From: an uncultured Prevotella sp.
GTDB lineage: Bacteria > Bacteroidota > Bacteroidia > Bacteroidales > Bacteroidaceae
Direction of reading: 5' to 3'
Length of the DNA: 22,106 nucleotides
Assembly: GCA_900543155.1 (NCBI GenBank)
Contig: UQQN01000035.1
Coordinates: forward strand, 1-22,106
Below are positions 8,495 through 15,972 of this stretch, piece after piece. Within the stretch, counting starts at the first letter, position 1. The number at the start of each line of letters is the position of its first letter. Below the pieces are notes generated by a model that did no database searches, had not been told where the DNA came from, and saw only the letters and a list, made by a program, of their open reading frames with translations. The position numbers and the translations under genes were made by a program.

Positions 8495-8521
8495 ATAATG
8501 AATTACGAAATCCCGCTTCTG
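8457..8521 (+). promoter_or_regulatory. Predicted antiterminator helix of the Phe/Tyr attenuator
   Basis: CAGAGCGGGA (8457-8466) can pair with TCCCGCTTCTG (8511-8521), giving ten base pairs with one bulged T at 8518. The second segment is also the 5' arm of the terminator, so the two folds exclude each other. A ribosome stalled on the Phe/Tyr codons leaves the first segment just free; one moving on covers it while the terminator forms. Confidence 0.7.
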
Positions 8522-8540
8522 AATAAGGAGCGGGATTTTT
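8508..8540 (+). terminator. Attenuator terminator upstream of pheA
   Basis: A 13-bp stem (8508-8520 with 8526-8538, one G-T wobble, GC-rich core CCCGC/GCGGG) with loop GAATA, ending in TTTTT (8536-8540). It lies 24 nt before the pheA start, so in this position it can only serve to stop transcription before the operon. Confidence 0.85.
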
Positions 8541-8564
8541 GCTACAATACTATATAAAATTTGT

Positions 8565-9395
8565 ATGAAGAAAATCGCAATACAAGGCATCAAAGGTTCG
8601 TTCCACGACATTGCCGCCCATCAATATTATAAGGACGAGGAAGTAGAACTGATTTGCTGCGATACGTTTGAAGACATTTTTAACCAAATGCGCGATGACT
8701 ATTCGCGATTAGGATTGATGGCCATTGAAAATACCATAGCAGGTTCGCTGCTTCATAACTACGAATTGTTGCGCGAAAGTGGTATGACCATTATTGGCGA
8801 ACATAAGTTACACATTGAACACAGCATTATGTGTTTGCCCGAAGATGATTGGGACACCATCACCGAAGTGAACTCTCATCCTGTGGCACTGATGCAATGT
8901 CACGATTTTCTGAAAAAACATCCGAACATAAAAGTGGTAGAAGCGGAAGATACCGCTGGATCAGCCGAAATGATTAGCCGCAAACACTTGCGCGGACATG
9001 CCGCAATTTGTCATGCAGGCGCTGCCCCACTCTATGGCATGAAGGTGCTTGAACAAGGCATTGAAGATAATAAGCACAACTTTACACGCTTCTTGCTTAT
9101 GTGCGACCCTTGGTCGGCAGATAAACACCGCGACTTGCACCATACAAACAAAAGTAGTATTGTATTTTCATTGCCACACGAAGAAGGGTCGCTCTCGCAA
9201 GTATTGAGCATCTTCTCGTTCTATAAGATTAACCTAACCAAAATTCAGTCGTTGCCCATTATCGGACGCGAATGGGAATATCTGTTCTATGTAGACGTGG
9301 CATACGATGACTATGTGCGCTATCGCCAAAGCATTGATGCGGTACGTCCGCTACTGAGAGAACTAAAAATTTTGGGAGAATATAACGCCAAATAA
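8565..9395 (+). CDS. pheA: Prephenate dehydratase with ACT domain
   Basis: Converts prephenate to phenylpyruvate, the committed step to phenylalanine. The 276-residue monofunctional enzyme has the PDT domain first (GIKGSFHDIAA, AIENTIAGSL, NSHPVALMQC, DTAGSA) with the catalytic Thr-Arg-Phe at 174-176, then an ACT domain from about 198. The two regulatory motifs of this ACT domain are not canonical: the GALV position reads GSLS (208-211) and the ESRP position reads QSLP (228-231). Those motifs bind phenylalanine in known enzymes, so feedback inhibition may be altered or absent. It is the first gene after the attenuator; the aminotransferase begins 10 nt downstream. Confidence 0.93.
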   Translation: MKKIAIQGIKGSFHDIAAHQYYKDEEVELICCDTFEDIFNQMRDDYSRLGLMAIENTIAGSLLHNYELLRESGMTIIGEHKLHIEHSIMCLPEDDWDTITEVNSHPVALMQCHDFLKKHPNIKVVEAEDTAGSAEMISRKHLRGHAAICHAGAAPLYGMKVLEQGIEDNKHNFTRFLLMCDPWSADKHRDLHHTNKSSIVFSLPHEEGSLSQVLSIFSFYKINLTKIQSLPIIGREWEYLFYVDVAYDDYVRYRQSIDAVRPLLRELKILGEYNAK

Positions 9396-9405
9396 AAACC
9401 GAACT

Positions 9406-10578
9406 ATGACACTGCATATTCAACCTGCTCAACGCTTAGAAAGCGTGAGCGAATACTACTTTTCGCGTAAAGGCAAAGAGGTAGCTCGCTTTAATGCCGA
9501 AGGAAAGGATATTATTTCATTGGCTATCGGATCGCCCGATATGCCTCCTTCACCCGAAACAATCGACACGCTGTGTCGCGAAGCACAAAAGCCTAATGCA
9601 CATGGTTATCAACCCACAACGGGTATTCCTGAACTGCGCGAGGCTATGGCAGGATTTTATAAAAGATGGTTCGGTGTAGAACTGGATGCAAAGACCGAAA
9701 TTCAACCTCTGATTGGTTCGAAAGAGGGTATTCTGCACACTACATTGGCTTTTGTTAATCCTGGCGAAAAGGTTTTGGTGCCTAATCCGGGTTATCCTAC
9801 TTACACCTCGCTCTCAAAACTTTTGGGATGCACCATTGTAAACTACAACCTCACGCCCGAGAATGGTTGGCAACCTAACTTTGAGGAGTTAGAAGCAATG
9901 GACTTAACCGACGTAAAACTCATGTGGTGCAATTATCCGAATATGCCAACAGGAGCTCCTGCACAACGTGCTACTTACGAGAAACTTGTAGACTTTGCAC
10001 GTCGCCACAATATTGTGGTAGTGAATGATAATCCCTACAGTTTTATTTTAGGCAAAGAACATTTAAGCATTTTGCAAGTACCTGGTGCTAAAGATTACTG
10101 CATTGAATTTAACTCAATGAGTAAAAGCCACAATATGCCGGGTTGGCGTGTGGGTATGCTTGCCACCAATGCAACCTTCGTAAGTTGGATTCTTAAAGTA
10201 AAGAGCAACATTGACTCGGGTACATTCCGCGCCTTACAGTTGGCTGCAGCACAAGCTTATCAAAACTCTGATGAGTGGCACCATGAAGCGAATGTAAATG
10301 TGTATGCACATCGTCGTAAATTGGCTGGCGAGATTATGGATGCCCTTCATTGTGAATACGACCCTTCGCAAGTAGGTATGTTCCTTTGGGGACGCATTCC
10401 CGACTCTTATGCCGACGTAGAAGAACTCACTGAAAAGGTGTTGCACGAAGCACGCGTATTCATTACCCCAGGCTTTATATTTGGCTCGAATGGTAAACGC
10501 TACATCCGAATTTCGCTTTGCGCAAAAGAAGATAAACTCGCTGAAGCTCTTCGCAGAATTAAAGAAGTTGGATTCTAA
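9406..10578 (+). CDS. Class I/II PLP-dependent aminotransferase, likely aromatic
   Basis: A fold-type I aminotransferase of 390 residues. The PLP lysine is Lys240 in NSMSKSHNMPGWRVGM; other family marks are AIGSPDMPPSP near the start, GYQPTTGIPELREAM, NPGYPTYTS and the MWCNYPNMPTGA loop, with a C-terminal YIRISLCA. Related sequences are annotated variously as aspartate, LL-diaminopimelate or aromatic aminotransferases, so motif reading alone does not give the substrate. Its place between prephenate dehydratase and DAHP synthase, 10 nt after pheA, argues that it transaminates phenylpyruvate and 4-hydroxyphenylpyruvate, the last step to Phe and Tyr. That is inference from context. Confidence 0.88.
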   Translation: MTLHIQPAQRLESVSEYYFSRKGKEVARFNAEGKDIISLAIGSPDMPPSPETIDTLCREAQKPNAHGYQPTTGIPELREAMAGFYKRWFGVELDAKTEIQPLIGSKEGILHTTLAFVNPGEKVLVPNPGYPTYTSLSKLLGCTIVNYNLTPENGWQPNFEELEAMDLTDVKLMWCNYPNMPTGAPAQRATYEKLVDFARRHNIVVVNDNPYSFILGKEHLSILQVPGAKDYCIEFNSMSKSHNMPGWRVGMLATNATFVSWILKVKSNIDSGTFRALQLAAAQAYQNSDEWHHEANVNVYAHRRKLAGEIMDALHCEYDPSQVGMFLWGRIPDSYADVEELTEKVLHEARVFITPGFIFGSNGKRYIRISLCAKEDKLAEALRRIKEVGF

Positions 10579-10666
10579 AAATTCTGTGCTTTGAAAAAAG
10601 CTACCAAACTTTTACAAGTGGTTCTGAATTATCTTTTAAACTTATAAACTCAAAAACTTATACAAA

Positions 10667-11734
10667 ATGGAACTCAACATCACTCCAATCAACTTGACAG
10701 AACACGACGACAAACGTCCTATTGTTATAGCTGGTCCCTGCTCTGCCGAAACCGAAGAACAGGTAATGAACACCGCCACACAACTCTCAAAAAAAGGTGT
10801 AAAACTTTTCCGTGCTGGCATTTGGAAACCCCGTACAAAACCTGGAGGCTTTGAAGGTGTTGGCGAAGAAGGTCTTGCATGGTTGAACCGTGTGCAAAAA
10901 GAACTTGGCATGAAGGTATGCACCGAAGTTGCTACACACGCACATGTTGAGGCATGCTTAAAGGCAGGTGTCGACTTGCTTTGGATTGGTGCTCGTACTG
11001 TGGCAAACCCCTTTGCTATGCAAGAGATTGCCGACACTTTGAAAGGTGTGGACATCCCCGTGTTGGTAAAGAACCCCGTAAACCCCGACTTAGAACTCTG
11101 GATTGGCGGTCTTGAACGCATCAACCAAGCAGGTATTACTCGTTTGGGCGTGATTCACCGTGGTTTCTCAACTTACGAGAAGAAGCTCTATCGTAACCTT
11201 CCTATGTGGCATATACCCATTGAATTGCGCCGTCGCTGTCCCGGTCTTCCCATCTTTGGCGACCCTAGTCACATTGGTGGAAAACGCGAACTCATTGCAC
11301 CGCTCTGTCAGCAGGCTATGGACTTAGGCTTTGAAGGTTTGATTGTAGAGAGTCACTGCAATCCCGATGCTGCTTGGAGTGATGCTAGCCAACAGGTTAC
11401 CCCTGATGTTCTCGACTTCATTCTCGATAAATTGGTGATTCGTAAAATCACTGATACTACCGAAAGCCTCACTGCACTGCGCAAACAAATTGACGAAATA
11501 GACAATACACTTATTGAGCTTTTAGCTAAACGTATGCGCATTAGTCGTGAAATTGGCGAATACAAGCGTATGCACGACATGACAGTGGTACAGACAAGTC
11601 GCTACACCGAAATTCTTGACAAACGTGGTGCACAAGGTGTGCTTTGTGGCATGGCTTCAGACTTTATTAAAGATGTGTTTGAAAGCATCCACGAAGAAAG
11701 CGTACGTCAACAAATTGAAGTTATGAACAAGTAA
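10667..11734 (+). CDS. Bifunctional DAHP synthase (type I-beta) / chorismate mutase
   Basis: Joins the first step of the shikimate pathway (PEP plus erythrose-4-phosphate to DAHP) with the branch-point step chorismate to prephenate. Residues 1-262 form the DAHP synthase: AGPCSAE (22-28), RAGIWKPRTKPGGFEG, CTEVATHAHVEA, WIGARTV, LVKNPVNPD, GDPSHIGGKREL, ESHCNPD. From about 265 to 355 a chorismate mutase of the AroQ type follows (LRKQIDEIDNTLIELLAKRM, ISREIGEYK). The order synthase then mutase is known from Porphyromonas gingivalis, where the mutase domain also mediates prephenate inhibition. In this operon it feeds both the dehydratase upstream and the dehydrogenase downstream. Confidence 0.95.
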   Translation: MELNITPINLTEHDDKRPIVIAGPCSAETEEQVMNTATQLSKKGVKLFRAGIWKPRTKPGGFEGVGEEGLAWLNRVQKELGMKVCTEVATHAHVEACLKAGVDLLWIGARTVANPFAMQEIADTLKGVDIPVLVKNPVNPDLELWIGGLERINQAGITRLGVIHRGFSTYEKKLYRNLPMWHIPIELRRRCPGLPIFGDPSHIGGKRELIAPLCQQAMDLGFEGLIVESHCNPDAAWSDASQQVTPDVLDFILDKLVIRKITDTTESLTALRKQIDEIDNTLIELLAKRMRISREIGEYKRMHDMTVVQTSRYTEILDKRGAQGVLCGMASDFIKDVFESIHEESVRQQIEVMNK

Positions 11735-11739
11735 TTATA

Positions 11740-11808
11740 TGCTAATTTGCTAATGAAATACACTCATAAACAAATATCCCCGTTTATCCGCTCATTAGCA
11801 ATTTAGCA
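11740..11808 (+). repeat. Inverted repeat between DAHP synthase and tyrA
   Basis: A 17-nt arm at 11740-11756 (TGCTAATTTGCTAATGA) pairs with 11792-11808 with one mismatch. Inside the 35-nt loop, ATAAAC (11766-11771) can pair with GTTTAT (11782-11787). No T-run follows, so it is unlikely to be a terminator. It might set mRNA stability or relative expression of tyrA, or be a degenerate repeat. Confidence 0.6.
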
Positions 11809-11826
11809 CATACACTCATTAAAACA

Positions 11827-12600
11827 ATGAAGATTCTTATTCTTGGTGCCGGAAAGATGGGCTCGTTTTTTGTAGACTTGCTCAGCTTCGACCACGAAAC
11901 AGCCGTATATGACGTAGACCCCAAGCGATTGCGTTTTATGTATAACACACAACGGTTTACATCGCTTGATGAAATTGAGGTTTTTCAGCCCGAAATGGTA
12001 ATCAATGCCGTAACACTAAAATATACTCTCGATGTGTTTAAGGCGGTTATTCCACACTTGCCACACGATTGTATTATTAGTGATATAGCTTCTGTAAAAA
12101 CGGGGTTACGTGAGTTCTATACCCAATGTGGCATGCGCTATGTAAGTACGCACCCCATGTTTGGTCCTACCTTTGCCAACTTAGGCGCATTGAGCAATGA
12201 AAACGCCATTGTAATTACAGAGGGTGACTATATGGGTAGACTGTTTTTCCGCGACCTGTATAATCACCTTGGTTTGCACGTGTGCGAATATAGCTTCGAC
12301 GAACATGATGAGACAGTGGCATACTCATTGAGCATCCCTTTTGTGAGCACCTTTGTGTTTGCTGCGGTAATGAAACATCAGGATGCACCAGGTACTACCT
12401 TTAAACGTCACATGCAGATTGCTCGCGGAGTATTGGGTGAAGACGATACACTGCTGCGCGAAATTCTGTTTAACCCCCGCACCAGTGGACAGGTTAGCAA
12501 AATTCGCGAAGAACTAAAAGAACTCATTGGCATTATCGACCAAAAGGACGAAAAAGCACTCAATGCATACCTCAAAAAAATCCGCGAAAACATAAAATAA
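11827..12600 (+). CDS. tyrA: Prephenate dehydrogenase
   Basis: Oxidises prephenate to 4-hydroxyphenylpyruvate, the committed step to tyrosine, using NAD(P)+. The 257-residue protein begins with the Rossmann nucleotide loop GAGKMGS (7-13), then ISDIASVKTGL and the catalytic histidine His109 in STHPMFGPTF, followed by the helical dimerisation domain. It has no ACT domain and no fused chorismate mutase; the mutase activity comes from the previous gene. It is the last gene of the operon and is followed at once by a terminator. Confidence 0.92.
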   Translation: MKILILGAGKMGSFFVDLLSFDHETAVYDVDPKRLRFMYNTQRFTSLDEIEVFQPEMVINAVTLKYTLDVFKAVIPHLPHDCIISDIASVKTGLREFYTQCGMRYVSTHPMFGPTFANLGALSNENAIVITEGDYMGRLFFRDLYNHLGLHVCEYSFDEHDETVAYSLSIPFVSTFVFAAVMKHQDAPGTTFKRHMQIARGVLGEDDTLLREILFNPRTSGQVSKIREELKELIGIIDQKDEKALNAYLKKIRENIK

Positions 12601-12604
12601 TAAG

Positions 12605-12640
12605 AAGTGATTGCGCAAATCAATGCACAATCACTTTTTT
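12605..12640 (+). terminator. Rho-independent terminator of the Phe/Tyr operon
   Basis: A 9-bp stem AAGTGATTG (12605-12613) with CAATCACTT (12628-12636), extended inside by GC pairs, then a run of T to 12640. It begins 4 nt after the tyrA stop. Confidence 0.85.
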
Positions 12641-12641
12641 A

Positions 12642-12672
12642 TTGGTAGAGTGAATTGTTTTTTGTACATTTG
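12642..12672 (+). promoter_or_regulatory. Promoter of the carboxyltransferase gene
   Basis: TTG at 12642-12644, a 20-bp spacer, and TACATTTG at 12665-12672, an exact TAnnTTTG. It sits directly behind the operon terminator, giving a start near 12679 and a 5' leader of about 50 nt. Confidence 0.65.
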
Positions 12673-12728
12673 CACCGCACAAATCGCAAGGTTTTGAGCA
12701 ATTAGTAGAAATTACACATTATAGAAAT

Positions 12729-14504
12729 ATGACAAAGCGTAAGATTCAATTTAGTCTTGTCTATCGCGACATGTTCCAAAGTAGCGGTAAATTCCAACCG
12801 CGCAAGGATCAGTTAGAACGTATAGCACCTGTTATTATAAAGATGGGATGCTTCGCACGAGTAGAAACAAATGGTGGTGCTTTTGAACAAGTGAACCTCC
12901 TCTACGGCGAGAATCCTAATAAGGCGGTACGCGCCTTTACTAAACCCTTCAACGAAGTTGGCATTAAAACCCACATGCTCGACCGCGGACTTAACGCCTT
13001 GCGTATGTTCCCCGTACCTGCGGATGTACGTAAACTTATGTACAAGGTGAAGCATGCTCAGGGTGTTGACATCACCCGCATCTTCTGTGGTTTGAACGAT
13101 GTACGCAACATCATCCCTTCTATCCACTACGCACTCGAAGCAGGCATGACTCCACAGGCTACGCTTTGCATCACAAACTCGCCTATCCACACGGCTGAGT
13201 ATTATGCCAACATTGCCGACCAACTTATTGAAGCTGGTGCTCCCGAAATCTGTTTGAAGGATATGGCTGGTATTGGTCAGCCTGCTATGTTGGGTAAGCT
13301 CACCAAGATGATTAAAGACAAGCACCCCGAAGTTATCATTGAATATCATGGTCACTCAGGTCCTGGTCTTTCGATGGCTTCTATCCTTGAAGTTTGTCGC
13401 AATGGTGCCGACGTTATCGACACTGCCATTGAGCCCTTGTCATGGGGTAAGGTACATCCTGATGTTATTTCAGTACAGTCAATGTTGAAGCACGCAGGTT
13501 TCGATGTACCCGAAATTAACATGGATGCTTACATGGAAGCTCGTAAGTTGACACAAGAGTTTATTGACGACTTCTTGGGCTACTTTATGAATCCTGCCAA
13601 CAAGCTGATGTCTTCATTGTTACTTGGTTGCGGTCTTCCTGGCGGTATGATGGGTTCAATGATGGCAGACCTTACAGGTGTAATGGGTGCTATCAACAAC
13701 AACCGCAAGGCTAAGGGCGAAAATGAATTGTCTGAAGACGAATTACTCGTTAAGCTCTTCAACGAAGTTGCTTATGTATGGCCACGTGTGGGTTATCCTC
13801 CTTTGGTTACTCCGTTCTCACAATACGTTAAGAACATTGCCTTGATGAACCTCCTCACTGAATCTATGGGTAAGCCCCGCTACTCTATGATGGACAACTC
13901 TATTTGGGGTATGATCTTAGGTAAGAGTGGACGTTTGCCTGGTGAGGTTGCTCCCGAAATCAAAGAACTCGCTAAAGAGAAGGGCTTTGAGTTTACTGAC
14001 GCTGACCCACAAAGCTATTATCCCGATGACCTTGCTCGTTTTGAGAAGGAAATGGAAGAGAATGGTTGGGAACGTGGCGAAGACGACGAAGAACTCTTTG
14101 AATTTGCCATGCACGAAACTCAGTATCGCGACTATAAGAGTGGCGCTGCAAAGAAACGTTTCTTGGCAGACCTCCAGGCTGCTAAGGACAAAGAAGGTGC
14201 TACAGGCATGAGCATTGAAGAGGCTACTGCCTTTAAGCATGCTAAGGCAGACGCCATTGTAGCTCCCGAAAGTGGTACTATTCTTTGGGAAATTGGTGGT
14301 GACGGTGAATGCGTTAAGGCTATCGAACCGTTTATCGGCAAGGAGTATAACGAAGGTGACCGTTTCTGCTACATCGAAAATACACACGGACAAATCAGCG
14401 AATTGCCTGCAGCACTTGGTGGCAAACTCGTTGAAATCAATGCCAAGCAAGGTGCTCGCATCAACAAGGGTGATGTAATTGCTTACATTCAGCGTGCAGA
14501 ATAA
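12729..14504 (+). CDS. Oxaloacetate decarboxylase alpha / pyruvate carboxylase subunit B-like protein
   Basis: A 591-residue protein with a carboxyltransferase TIM barrel, a conserved middle domain (PGGMMGSMM, WPRVGYPPLVTPFSQYVKN) and a biotinyl-like tail from about 515. Metal and carbamate sites fit the family: Asp14 in YRDMFQS, Lys177 in CLKDMAG, His207 and His209 in YHGHSG. The usual RDGHQS is changed to RDMFQS. The tail keeps the flanking glycine pattern (APESGTI, NEGDRFCYIE, INKGDVIAYI), but where biotin proteins have the AMKM lysine it reads NTHGQ. It should not carry biotin itself. It probably moves a carboxyl group between pyruvate/oxaloacetate and a biotin carrier encoded elsewhere. 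It is a single-gene unit with its own promoter and terminator. Confidence 0.82.
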   Translation: MTKRKIQFSLVYRDMFQSSGKFQPRKDQLERIAPVIIKMGCFARVETNGGAFEQVNLLYGENPNKAVRAFTKPFNEVGIKTHMLDRGLNALRMFPVPADVRKLMYKVKHAQGVDITRIFCGLNDVRNIIPSIHYALEAGMTPQATLCITNSPIHTAEYYANIADQLIEAGAPEICLKDMAGIGQPAMLGKLTKMIKDKHPEVIIEYHGHSGPGLSMASILEVCRNGADVIDTAIEPLSWGKVHPDVISVQSMLKHAGFDVPEINMDAYMEARKLTQEFIDDFLGYFMNPANKLMSSLLLGCGLPGGMMGSMMADLTGVMGAINNNRKAKGENELSEDELLVKLFNEVAYVWPRVGYPPLVTPFSQYVKNIALMNLLTESMGKPRYSMMDNSIWGMILGKSGRLPGEVAPEIKELAKEKGFEFTDADPQSYYPDDLARFEKEMEENGWERGEDDEELFEFAMHETQYRDYKSGAAKKRFLADLQAAKDKEGATGMSIEEATAFKHAKADAIVAPESGTILWEIGGDGECVKAIEPFIGKEYNEGDRFCYIENTHGQISELPAALGGKLVEINAKQGARINKGDVIAYIQRAE

Positions 14505-14551
14505 TTAAAGGGTGGAGCTAAAAAATCTTAGCATTACAAATCCCCAATAAA

Positions 14552-14602
14552 AAAGGTTATATTGTAAGTTTGAACACTTGCAATATAACCTTTATTTTTT
14601 TT
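14552..14602 (+). terminator. Strong terminator between convergent genes
   Basis: A 17-bp stem (14552-14568 with 14577-14593, one G-T wobble), an 8-nt loop, then eight T residues (14595-14602). On the minus strand the hairpin is followed by four T, so it may also end the minus-strand acetylation operon. Confidence 0.9.
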
Positions 14603-14646
14603 GTTACGTACATTTACGTTTGTAACAGTTCGTACTTTTCTTCTTT

Positions 14647-15972
14647 TTATTGTTCCAAAAAACGCAGATAGTTTTTATACGTTCCTGATGAATATGCCTT
14701 CATAATGTTGTTGGCAAAGAGAATGTCGGTGATTTTATTGTTCTTTACGTACTTACGCATATTCTGAGTAAAATAGCGTGAATCTATCACATGCACCTCC
14801 TCGAACGAACGGAAAAGATAACCAGGTAGCGCATTACCAAAACTATCTTTAAGAATCAACACACGTCGACCATTCTTAACCGAAGTGCGAACTTGCGTAA
14901 TACGAGTGTCACTCCCCATAAAGGTGCAATAAGCAGCTTTGCTTCCATCTTTAAACTTTTGGAAGAAAGGACCTGTATGGGGTTTTCCTTCGCCCGTGAC
15001 ACGATATTTTTTGTCAATAGTGTAATCCGTATAAGTAGTGGTGTATGTCACATTACGCGGTGTGTAGTACACAAAATCCTCGGGCGCATTCTTAATAGAC
15101 ACGTCTTTAGAGTAACCATACATCGTACCTACATAGCCATGAATAATATGTTTATCATACTCCTTCAAATCAGGAAAAGGAACACCGGCTACTTGTGCAA
15201 AACGTTGTGCCGCATAATAAGCACCTAAGGGAGCCCAATGATGGTCTGTGCGCAAGTAAATATCCTCTTTCACATGGTGTGCTAATGCCGTATAAGCATC
15301 TACAGCCTTCACGTCAGGATCGAGGTGGGCATAGATATTATTTATGGTAGGACGCTGCGGATTACTGGCTTTACGTGCCTTGTCGGGACAATAAAATTCT
15401 GTAGAAAGAGGAATTACCATGCAATAGATGTTGACACCCTTTCCAAACACCTCTTTATATTTATTGGCAGCCTTCGCATAGTCTGTCCCCCCTGTAGCCG
15501 AACCACCATAAGCCATGAGCGCACGCACATTTTTACCTGTACCCACTACAATAATACCAGCATTGGCAATTTTTGCAGTACCATCGGCAGTAATATCGTT
15601 TTTATATTCGCCCACCACGCGATCGTTAGGCTCTGGTTCAGCGTCAGGTTCTTCCGCTACTTGTGGACCATCGGTCGAAGCATGAAACGTTACATTATCT
15701 TCGCCCCCAAAAGCCACTTTTTCTTTTTCTTTAATGGTCATGCTCAATGCCATAAGGTCATCGCGATAAGGTTCACTATCACTAAACCAACTACTCACAG
15801 CCTTGGTGTAAGAACCATCAAACAATTTATCCCAACTAAAAGTAGGGCAAGTAGCAAGGTCGCGTTTTTCGAGCACAGAGAATGTACTACGTGGAAAGGT
15901 ATCGAACACAATAGCAAATGCTGCAAATACCAATGCTACTAAAGCTATATAAATTTTATTCATCGTTTTCAT
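14647..15972 (-). CDS. DHHW-family (AlgJ/AlgX-like) protein, predicted O-acetylation factor
   Basis: A 441-residue protein with an N-terminal hydrophobic anchor or signal (about 5-24), so its main domain lies outside the inner membrane. The family signature is TDHHW at Asp243-His244-His245-Trp246. The likely SGNH-type serine is Ser377 in LKDSFGNALP, and the ending has FEEVHVIDSRYF. Such proteins work with MBOAT acyltransferases in polysaccharide O-acetylation. Its ATG overlaps the stop of the preceding gene by four bases (ATGA, 15969-15972), a sign of translational coupling. It resembles that neighbour over most of its length but has an extra acidic stretch (EEPDAEPEPNDR) in its first third. 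The exact glycan acceptor is unknown. Confidence 0.82.
   Translation of the reverse strand: MKTMNKIYIALVALVFAAFAIVFDTFPRSTFSVLEKRDLATCPTFSWDKLFDGSYTKAVSSWFSDSEPYRDDLMALSMTIKEKEKVAFGGEDNVTFHASTDGPQVAEEPDAEPEPNDRVVGEYKNDITADGTAKIANAGIIVVGTGKNVRALMAYGGSATGGTDYAKAANKYKEVFGKGVNIYCMVIPLSTEFYCPDKARKASNPQRPTINNIYAHLDPDVKAVDAYTALAHHVKEDIYLRTDHHWAPLGAYYAAQRFAQVAGVPFPDLKEYDKHIIHGYVGTMYGYSKDVSIKNAPEDFVYYTPRNVTYTTTYTDYTIDKKYRVTGEGKPHTGPFFQKFKDGSKAAYCTFMGSDTRITQVRTSVKNGRRVLILKDSFGNALPGYLFRSFEEVHVIDSRYFTQNMRKYVKNNKITDILFANNIMKAYSSGTYKNYLRFLEQ

Noticed and set aside
8498..8557. Second short frame (19 codons) after the leader peptide
   Set aside because: It runs through the terminator hairpin and has no Phe/Tyr enrichment or family likeness. 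Probably chance, though translation of it would affect the terminator.
12813..13355. Minus-strand frame of 180 codons inside the carboxyltransferase gene
   Set aside because: Shadow frame; the plus-strand gene over it has conserved family motifs throughout.
14602..14627. TGTTAC/GTAACA inverted repeat next to the convergent terminator
   Set aside because: Only six pairs with a 14-nt loop and no T-run on either strand in the needed place; likely chance beside the strong hairpin at 14552-14593.
15325..15942. Plus-strand frame of 205 codons
   Set aside because: Fully antisense to the DHHW gene, of odd composition, and with no recognisable domain.
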